The notes under the pieces were generated by a model that searched no databases, was not told the DNA's origin, and worked only from the letters and a program-made list of their open reading frames with translations. This document shows, one piece after another, positions 57,246 through 64,000 of a stretch of 64,000 bases of DNA. This DNA comes from Ceratotherium simum simum (taxonomy: Eukaryota > Chordata > Mammalia > Perissodactyla > Rhinocerotidae). The stretch covers positions 15,128,608 through 15,192,607 of the forward strand of contig NW_004454197.1 of the NCBI RefSeq assembly GCF_000283155.1, given 5' to 3'. The stretch's first letter is position 1, and the number at the start of each line of letters is the position of its first letter. A program made the translations under genes and the position numbers.

Positions 57246-59084
57246 TTCTTTTTAATTTATTTTTTTATTTTATTGAGGTTTTATTGGTTTATAACGTTGT
57301 ATAATTTCAGGTGTACATTATTATATATCATTTTCTGTACAGACTGCATCATGCTCACCACTGATAGTCTAAGTTTTATCCTTCACCATATATATGTGCC
57401 CCTTTACCCCTTTTGCCCACCCCCCAACCCCCTTCCCCTCTGGTAAAACTAATCTGTTCTCTTTATCCGTGAGTTTGTTTATCTTCCACATATGAGTGAA
57501 ATCATGCAGTGTTTGTCTTTCTCTGTCTGGCTTATTTCGCTTAACATCATACCTTCAGGGTCCATCCATGTTGTTGCAAATGGGACAGTTTGGTCTTTTT
57601 TAATGGCTGAGTAGTATTCCATTGTGTATATATGTATATATATATTCACCATACCTTCTTTATCCATGCATCAGTTGATGGGCACTTGGGTTGCTTCCAT
57701 GGCCTGGCTATGTGAATAATGCTGCAGTGAACATAGGGGTGTATACATCTCTTTGAATTGTTGATTTCAAGTTCTTTGGATAAATACCGAGTAGTGGGAG
57801 TGCTGGATCATATGGTATTTCTATTGTTAATTTTTTGAGAAATCTCCATACTGTTTTCCATAGTGGCTGCACCAGTTTGCATTCCCACTGGCAATATATG
57901 AGGGTTCCCTTTTCTCCACATCCTCGCCAACATTTGTTATTTTTTGTCTCGGTAATTATAGCCCTTCTGACAGGCGTGAGGTGATTTCTCATGGTAGTTT
58001 TGATTTGGATTTCCCTAATAATTAATGATGTTGAACATCTTTTCATGTGCCTGTTGGCCACCTGTATATCTTCTTTGGAAAAATGTCTGTTCATATCCTC
58101 TGCCCATTTGTTGATGAGGTGGTTTGTTTTTTTGTTGTTGAGTTGTATGAGTTCGTTATATATTTTGGAAATTAACCCCTTGTCAGATATATGATTTGCA
58201 AATATTTTCTCCCAGTTGGTGGGTTGTCTTTTTGTTCCGTTCATGGTTTTCTTTGCCTTGCAGAAGCTCTTCAGTCTGATGTAGTCCCATTGGTTTATTT
58301 TTTCTTTTGTTTCCCATGCCCGAGTAGACGTAGTATTCAAAAACATGCTGCTAAGATCTATGTCAAAGAGTGTACTGCCTATGTTTTCTTCTAGGAGTTT
58401 TATGGCTTCGGGTCTTCTAGTCTTTAATTCATTTTGAGTTAATTTTTGTGTATGGTGTAAAATAATGTTCTACTTTCATTCTTTTACATGTGGCTGTCCA
58501 GTTTTCCCAACACCGTTTATTGAAGAGACTTTCCTTTCTCCATTGTATGTTCTTGGCTCCTCTGTCGAAGATTAGCTGTCCATAGATGTGTGGTTTTGTT
58601 TCTGGGCTTTCACTTCTGTTCCATTGATCTGTGTGTCTCTTTTTGTGCCAGTACTATGCTGTTTTGAGTACTGTAGTTTTGTAGTCAGGGATTGTGATGC
58701 CTCCAGCTTTGTTCTTTCTTCTCAGGATTACTTTGGCTATTTGTCATCTTTTGTTGTTCCATATAAATTTTAGGATTTGTTGTTCTATTTCTATGAAGAA
58801 TGTCTTTGGGATTCTGATTGGGATTGTATTAAATCTGTAGATTGCTTTAGGTAATATGGACATTTTAACTATGTTTATTCTTCCAGTCCATGAGCATGGA
58901 CTGTCTTTCCATTTCTTTATGTCATTGTCAATTTCTTTCAATGATGTCTTATAGTTTTCAGTGTATAGATCTTTTACCTCCTTGGTTAAATTTATTCCTG
59001 GATATTTTATTCTTTTTGTTGCGATTGTAAATGGGACTGTATTCTTGATTTCTCTTTCTGCTAGTTTGTTATTAGTGTATAGAA

Positions 59085-59356
59085 ATATGACTGTTTTTTT
59101 TTTTTTTTTTTCATGAGGAAGACCAGCTCTGAGCTAACATCCAATCCCAGTCCTCCTCTTTTTTCTGTTGAGGAAGACTGGCCCTAGGCTAACATCCATG
59201 CCCATCTTCCTCTACATTATATGGGATGCCGCCACAGCATGGCTTAAGAGGTGCCTCGGTGTGCGCCCAGGATCCGAATTGGTGGACCCCAGGCCGCTGC
59301 AGCGGAGCTTGCACACTTAACCGCTTGTGCCACTGGGCTGGCCCAATGACTGATTT
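59085..59356 (-). mobile_element. ERE2-type SINE inserted in L1, antisense
   Basis: T run, GAGGAAGACCAGCTCTGAGCTAACATCC, GAGGAAGACTGGCCCTAGGCTAACATCC, ATTATATGGGATGCCGCC, and the head ending CCACTGGGCTGGCCCA at about 59,345. The flanks ATATGACTGTTTTTT and AATGACTGATTTTTT are the duplication. Confidence 0.93.
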
Positions 59357-61434
59357 TTTTAAGTTGATTTTGTGCCCTGGAACTTTGCTTAGTTGTTGAT
59401 TATTTCTAATAGTTTTCCAATGGATTCTTTAGGTTTTCTATATATAAAATCATGTCATCTGCAAACAGTGAGTTTCACTTCTTCCTTGCCAATTTGGATA
59501 CCTTTTATTTCTTTTTCTTGCCTAATTGCTCTGGCCAAAACCTCCAGTACTATAGTGAATAAGAGTGGCAAGAGTGAGCACCCTTGTTTTGTTCCTGTTC
59601 TCAGAGGATGGCTTTCAGTTTTTCCCCATTGAGTATGATGTTGGCTGTGGGTTTGTCATGTATGGCCTTTATTATTTTGAGGTACTTTCCTTCTATACCC
59701 ATTTTGTTCAGAGTTTTTATTGTAAATGGATGTTGGATCTTGTGAAATGCTTTCTCTGCATCTATTGAGATGATCCGTGTGGTTTTTATTCCTCATTTTA
59801 TTAATGTGGTGTATCACATTGACTGATTTGTGGATGTTGAACCATCCCTGCGTCGTTGGTATAAAGCCCACTTAATCATGGTGTATGATCCTTTTAATGT
59901 ATTGCTGTATTTAATTTGCCAGTATTTTGTTGAGGATTTTTGCCTCTATGTTCATCAATGATATTGGCCTGTAATTTTCCTTCTTTGTGTTGTCCTTGTC
60001 TGGTTTTGGTATCAGGGTAATGCTGGCCTCGTAGAATGAGATAGGAAGCTTCTCCTCCTCTTCAGTTTTTTAGAAGAGTTTGAGAAGGATAGATATTAAA
60101 TTTTCTTTGAATGTTTGGTAGAATTCTCCAGAGAAGCCATCTGGTCCTGGACTTTTGTTTTTGGGGAGGTTTTTGATTACTGTTTCAATCTCTTGTGATT
60201 GGTGTATTCATATTCTCTGTATCTTCTTGATTCAGTTTTGGGAGGTTGTATGAGTCTAAGAATTTATCCATTTCCTCTAGGTTGTCCAATTTGTTGTCAT
60301 ATAGTTTTCCTTAGTATTCCCTTATAATTCTTTGTATTTCTGTGGTATCTGTTGTAATTTCTCCTCTTTCATTTTTAATTTTATTTATTGAGCCATCTCC
60401 CTTTTTTCTTAGTGAGTCTGGCTAAGGGTTTGTCAGTTTTGTTTATCTTCTCAAAGAACCAGCTCTTAGTTTCACTGATCCTTTCTCTTGTTTTTTGAGT
60501 CTCTTTCATTTATTTCTGCTCTTTTTCCCTCCTTCTGCTGACTTTGGGCTTTGTTTGTTCTTTTTCTAGTTCTGTTAGGTATAGTTTAAGATTACTTATT
60601 TGAGGTTTTTCTTCTTTTTTTCGGTAGGCCTCTATTGCTGTAAATTTCCCTCTTTACACTTAGACCTTTTGCAGCTCTTCTGAGGAAGAGTTGGTATGTT
60701 GTGTTTTCATTTTCATTTGTCTCTAGGTATTTTTTGATTTCTCCTTTGATTTCTTCGTTGATCCAGTGGTTGTTCAGTAATATGTTGTTCAGTCTCCACA
60801 TATTTATGACTTTTCCAGCCTTTTTCTTGTAGTTGATTTCTAGTTTTATAGCATTGTGGTTGAAAAAGATGCTTGATATGCTTTTAGTCTTGTTAAATTT
60901 CTTAAGGTTTGCCTTGTTTCCCAGCATATGGTCTGTCTTTGAGAATGTTCCATGTGCACTTGAGAAGAATGTATATTATGCTGTTTTTGGATGGAATGTT
61001 CTATATATATCTATTAAGTTCATCTGGTCTAGTATTTCATTTAAGGCCACTGTTTCCTTGTTGACCTTTTGTCTGGGTGATATATCTGTTGATGTATTTG
61101 GGGTGTTGAGGTCCCCTACCATTATTGTGTTGCTGTCAGTTTCTCTCTTTAGGTCTAGTAATAGTTGCTTTATATACTTTAGTGCCCCTGTTTTAGATGC
61201 ATATATATTCGTAAGCAATTTGTTCTTTTGGTGGAATGTCTCTTTTATCATAATATACTGCTCCTCTTTGTCTCTCCTTGACGTTTTTATCTTGATATCT
61301 GCTTTGTCTGGTGTGAGTATGGCAACTCTTGCTTTCTTTTGTTTGCCATTAGCTTGGAGTATCTTCCATCCCTTCCCTTGGAGCCTGTGTTTGTCTTTAG
61401 AGCTGAGATGTGTTTCCTGGAGGCAGCATATTGT

Positions 61435-61717
61435 TGGGTCTTGTTTTTTTGTTTTCTTGTGGTTTTTTTTTTGTGAGGAGATCAGCTGTGTGCTAACATC
61501 TGCTAATCCTCCTCTTTTTTTGCTGGGGAAAACTGGCCATGGCCTAACATCTGTGCCCATGTTCCTCCACTTTATATGGGACGCCGCCACAGCATGGCTT
61601 AACAAGCGGTGCATCGGTGCGCGCCCAGGATCCGAATCAGCGAACCCCAGGCCGCTGCAGTGGAGTGCGCGCACTTAACCGCTTGCACCGCCAGGCTGCC
61701 CCTGGGTCTTGTTTTTT
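61435..61717 (-). mobile_element. ERE2-type SINE inserted in L1, antisense
   Basis: GAGGAGATCAGCTGTGTGCTAACATC, CTGGGGAAAACTGGCCATGGCCTAACATC, TTTATATGGGACGCCGCC, and the head ending near 61,702. The duplication TGGGTCTTGTTTTTT lies at 61,435 and 61,703. The endonuclease frame of the L1 runs into it. Confidence 0.93.
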
Positions 61718-61755
61718 AATCTATCCGGCCACTCTGTGTCTTTCGATTGGAGAAT

Positions 61756-62012
61756 TCAACCCATTTATATTTATTTTTTTTATTTTTTATTTTTTTAATA
61801 ATTTTATTTATTTATTTTCCCCCCAAAGCCCCAGTAGATAGTTGTATGTCATAGCTGCACATCCCTCTAGTTGCTGCATGTGGGACGCGGCCTCAGCATG
61901 GCTGGAGAAGCGGTGCGTCGGTGCACGCCAGGGATCCGAACCCGGACCGCCAGCATCGGAGTGCGCGCACTTAACCGCTAAGCCATGGGGCTGGCCCTCA
62001 ACCCATTTACGT
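61756..62012 (-). mobile_element. ERE1-type SINE inserted in L1, antisense
   Basis: TTTTTAATAATTTTATTTATTTATTTTCCCCCCAAAGCCCCAGTAGATAG then the head ending AAGCCATGGGGCTGGCCC at 61,997. The duplication TCAACCCATTTA is found at about 61,757 and 61,998. Confidence 0.94.
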
Positions 62013-62041
62013 TTAGAGTGATTATTGATATATGAGGGGTT

Positions 62042-62311
62042 AATACTGCCATTTTTTTTTTGTGATGAAGATCGGCCCTGAGCTAACATCTGCCAATCCT
62101 CCTCTCTTTTTGCTGAGGAAGACTGACCCTGGGCTAACATCCATGCCCATCTTCCTCCACTTTATATGGGCTGCCGCCACAGCATAGGATGGCTTGACAA
62201 GTGGTGCGTCGGTGCGCACCCGGGATCTGAACCGGTGAACCCCAGGCCACCGCAGTGGAGCACACGCACTTAACCGCTTGCAACACCAGGCCGGCCCCAA
62301 TACTGCCATTT
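62042..62311 (-). mobile_element. ERE2-type SINE inserted in L1, antisense
   Basis: GATGAAGATCGGCCCTGAGCTAACATC, CTGAGGAAGACTGACCCTGGGCTAACATCC, TTTATATGGGCTGCCGCC, and the head ending CCAGGCCGGCCCC at 62,297. The exact duplication AATACTGCCATTTT occurs at 62,042-62,055 and 62,298-62,311. Confidence 0.95.
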
Positions 62312-62769
62312 TATCACTTGTTTTCTGGTTGTTCTGTATTTCCCTTGTTTCTCTTCCCATGTATTTCTGACTGCCATTTCAATTTGGTGATTTTCTATGA
62401 TGATTTTCTCTTTGTTTATCATTTGTGTCTCTGTTCGGATTTTTTGTTTAGTGATTACTGTGAAGTTTGTATAAAAGATCTTCTGGTGAGATAGTCCGTT
62501 TTCTGATAGCCTTTTATCACCATTAGCCTAATCAGTTTCCATCTCTTTTCTCTTCCCCATCTAAGTTATCATTGTCACAGCTTATTCCATTTTGTGTTGT
62601 GAATTTGTGATTAAAATGAAATGATTATTGTTATTTTTGACACTTTCCTTCTCTTAATCTTTAATGTTATGATTGTTTGCTAACCTGGTCTGATAGAGAG
62701 CTGCAATTTCCCGATTTTGTCTATTTATCTCCTTGCTCAATGCTTTGTAAACCTTTGCCTTTTAGTTTC

Positions 62770-63470
62770 AGGTATGAGGGCATTCTTGATCATCTCTTGT
62801 AGGAGGGGTCTTTTGGTGATGAGCTCCTTCAGCTTTTGTTTATCTAGGGAAGTTTTTATTTCTCCATCATGTCTGAAGGATAGTTTCTCTGGATAGAGTA
62901 TTCTTGGGTGAAATCTTTTCTTTCAGTATTTTGAATATATCATTCCACTCTCTCCTGGCTGGTAAGGTTTCTGCTGAGAAGTCTGCTGAAAGCCTGATAG
63001 GGGTTCCTTTGAAGATTTTTCTCTTCTGCCTTGCTGCTCTCAATATATTTTCTTTGTCATTGACTTTTGCCAGTTTTACTATTTCATGCCTTGAGGAAGG
63101 TCTTTGTGCATTGATGTAGTTAGGAGTTCTATTAGCTTCTTTTACTTTACATTCCATTCCTTCCCCAGGTTTGGGAAGTTCTCAGCTACTATTTCTTTGA
63201 AGAAGCTCTCTGCTCCTTTCTCCCTCTCTTCTGCCTCTGGAATACATATAATCCTTATATTGCATTTCCTAATTGAGTCTGATAGTTCTCGGATAATTTC
63301 TTCATTTTTTAAAATCTTAGTTCTCTCTCCTCCTCCACCTGAAACATTTTTATATTTCTATTCTCTAACTCACTAATTCTGTCCTCTATGTCAGCTCTAT
63401 TTTTTATTGATTCTGGGTTATTTTTTTATCTCATTAATGGTGTTCTACATGTCTGGAATTTGTTTGGTTT
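62770..63470 (-). pseudogene. L1 ORF1 relic (C-terminal part)
   Basis: The minus strand at 63,157-62,867 reads the conserved ORF1p core (NYINAQRPSSRHEIVKLAKVNDKE, IRLSADFSAETLPARREWNDIFKILK), equivalent to the core in the copy at 1,866-2,867. The coiled-coil part to about 63,470 is degraded and the N-terminus is absent. Confidence 0.85.
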
Positions 63471-63824
63471 TCTTTTTTTTTTTATTTTTTGCGGAAATGA
63501 ACGTTTATTTTTGTTTTTTTTCATTTTCTGAAATAACAACTAAATTTATTTCAGACGTTTTGCTTTTTAAAATGAGAAAGCTTAGTATTTATTTCCAGGT
63601 ACTATGTAATAACTATTTTATTTAATTAACCTAAAATTTTATATACACATTATATATAGATATATACACACATATACATATATGCATGTATATTATACTT
63701 AATTTATGCTTACATTGATATTTCAATGGCCACTTTAATTGTCCATTCTTTCTCATATATTTGGTGCTTATGCTTCTGGGACTTCTGTGTTCTTACACAT
63801 AGTTTCCATTCTGCTATAAGCATT

Positions 63825-64000
63825 GACTCCTTTTTTTTTTATCGTGAAATTTTTGTTGTACATTATTGTTTATCAGTCGCCATATAAGTGCATCCCTCCA
63901 CCTCTTTGCCCACCGCCCACCCCCATAGCCCCTGGTAACCACCAAACAGTTACATCTGTGCGTGTGTTGGTTTATCTTCCACATATGAGTGAAATCATAT
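63825..64000 (-). mobile_element. L1 3' end, antisense, cut by window edge
   Basis: T run, then GTACATTATTGTTTATCAGTCGCCATATAAGTGCATCCC…CCCCTGGTAACCACCAAACAG and GTTTATCTTCCACATATGAGTGAAATCAT, the same antisense L1 3' UTR and ORF2 end as at 57,250. It continues beyond the window. Confidence 0.85.

Larger units (their letters stand above)
57479..61780 (-). pseudogene. L1 ORF2 relic
   Basis: On the minus strand, the longest readable parts are the C-terminal region (212 codons, 58,346-57,708, with [23 protein letters not shown] and [25 protein letters not shown]), the thumb-side region at 58,744-58,941 and the endonuclease (232 codons, 61,674-60,976, with CCLQETHLSSKDKHRLQGKGW and MVGDLNTP). 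The last frame starts inside the ERE at 61,451-61,702, so its first part is SINE sequence. Stops, shifts and the SINEs inactivate it. Confidence 0.88.
57246..63470 (-). mobile_element. nearly full-length L1, antisense, with four EREs
   Basis: The 3' end is at about 57,250 (GTATAATTTCAGGTGTACATTATTATATATC), ORF2 runs leftwards to about 61,750 and ORF1 lies at about 62,770-63,470. Four EREs (59,092; 61,451; 61,770; 62,042) sit inside. Without them the L1 is about 5.3 kb, truncated within the ORF1 coiled coil relative to the copy at 1,288-7,811. Antisense to WAPL. Confidence 0.92.
55895..64000 (+). other. WAPL: WAPL intron 4 (partial)
   Basis: From the donor at 55,895 to the window end no further WAPL exon is seen. 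It is almost wholly made of antisense L1s, EREs and a Tigger-like element, listed below. The stretch 63,471-63,830 is AT-rich with TA/CA simple sequence (about 63,640-63,690) and nothing else I can name. Confidence 0.8.

Noticed and set aside
60976..61674. 232-codon minus-strand frame as a gene
   Set aside because: It begins in an ERE and continues into the L1 endonuclease region; it is a SINE-L1 chance fusion of reading frames.

Overview
The window is mammalian nuclear DNA, almost certainly from an equid or another perissodactyl. The strongest evidence is about twenty tRNA-derived SINEs of the equine ERE families (head of the GGGGCCGGCCC…GTGG…TTAAG…GGTTCGGATCC type). They lie among L1, L2, MIR, MaLR-type LTR, hAT/MER5-like and Tigger-like repeats.

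The only protein-coding gene I can support is the 5' half of WAPL (wings apart-like cohesin release factor) on the + strand. It has a CpG-island promoter at about 25.13-26.56 kb and a non-coding exon 1 ending at 26,118. Coding exons lie at 29,148-29,668 (ATG at 29,170), 52,574-53,617 and 55,776-55,894. Together they give an uninterrupted 554-codon N-terminal region with all three FGF motifs. The conserved C-terminal helical domain lies beyond the right edge. The 22.9-kb second intron is packed with old L1 fragments, nearly all antisense to WAPL, and with EREs in both orientations.

Layout. 1-25 kb is intergenic. It holds a near full-length (+) L1 at 1.29-7.80 kb that carries two EREs, a three-level nest of L1M, MaLR LTR and ERE at 8.9-11.5 kb, a degraded ERV-like LTR region at 13.5-14.6 kb, and an orphan CpG island at 14.9-16.4 kb with a CTCF-like motif. 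Several L2, MER-like and L1 relics follow. 25-64 kb is WAPL and its introns. The last 7 kb, in WAPL intron 4, is an older L1 broken by a Tigger-like element, then a nearly full-length minus-strand L1 that has received four EREs, then the start of another L1.

No bacterial, phage, CRISPR or other novel multi-gene system is present. The points worth a second look are a six-codon upstream ORF whose stop overlaps the WAPL start codon as ATGA, a perfect 20-bp inverted repeat in intron 3, a recurrent composite ERE subfamily, antisense EREs that offer splice acceptors in intron 2, and the orphan CpG island. Repeat family names are from recognition of consensus-like sequence, not from a database search.
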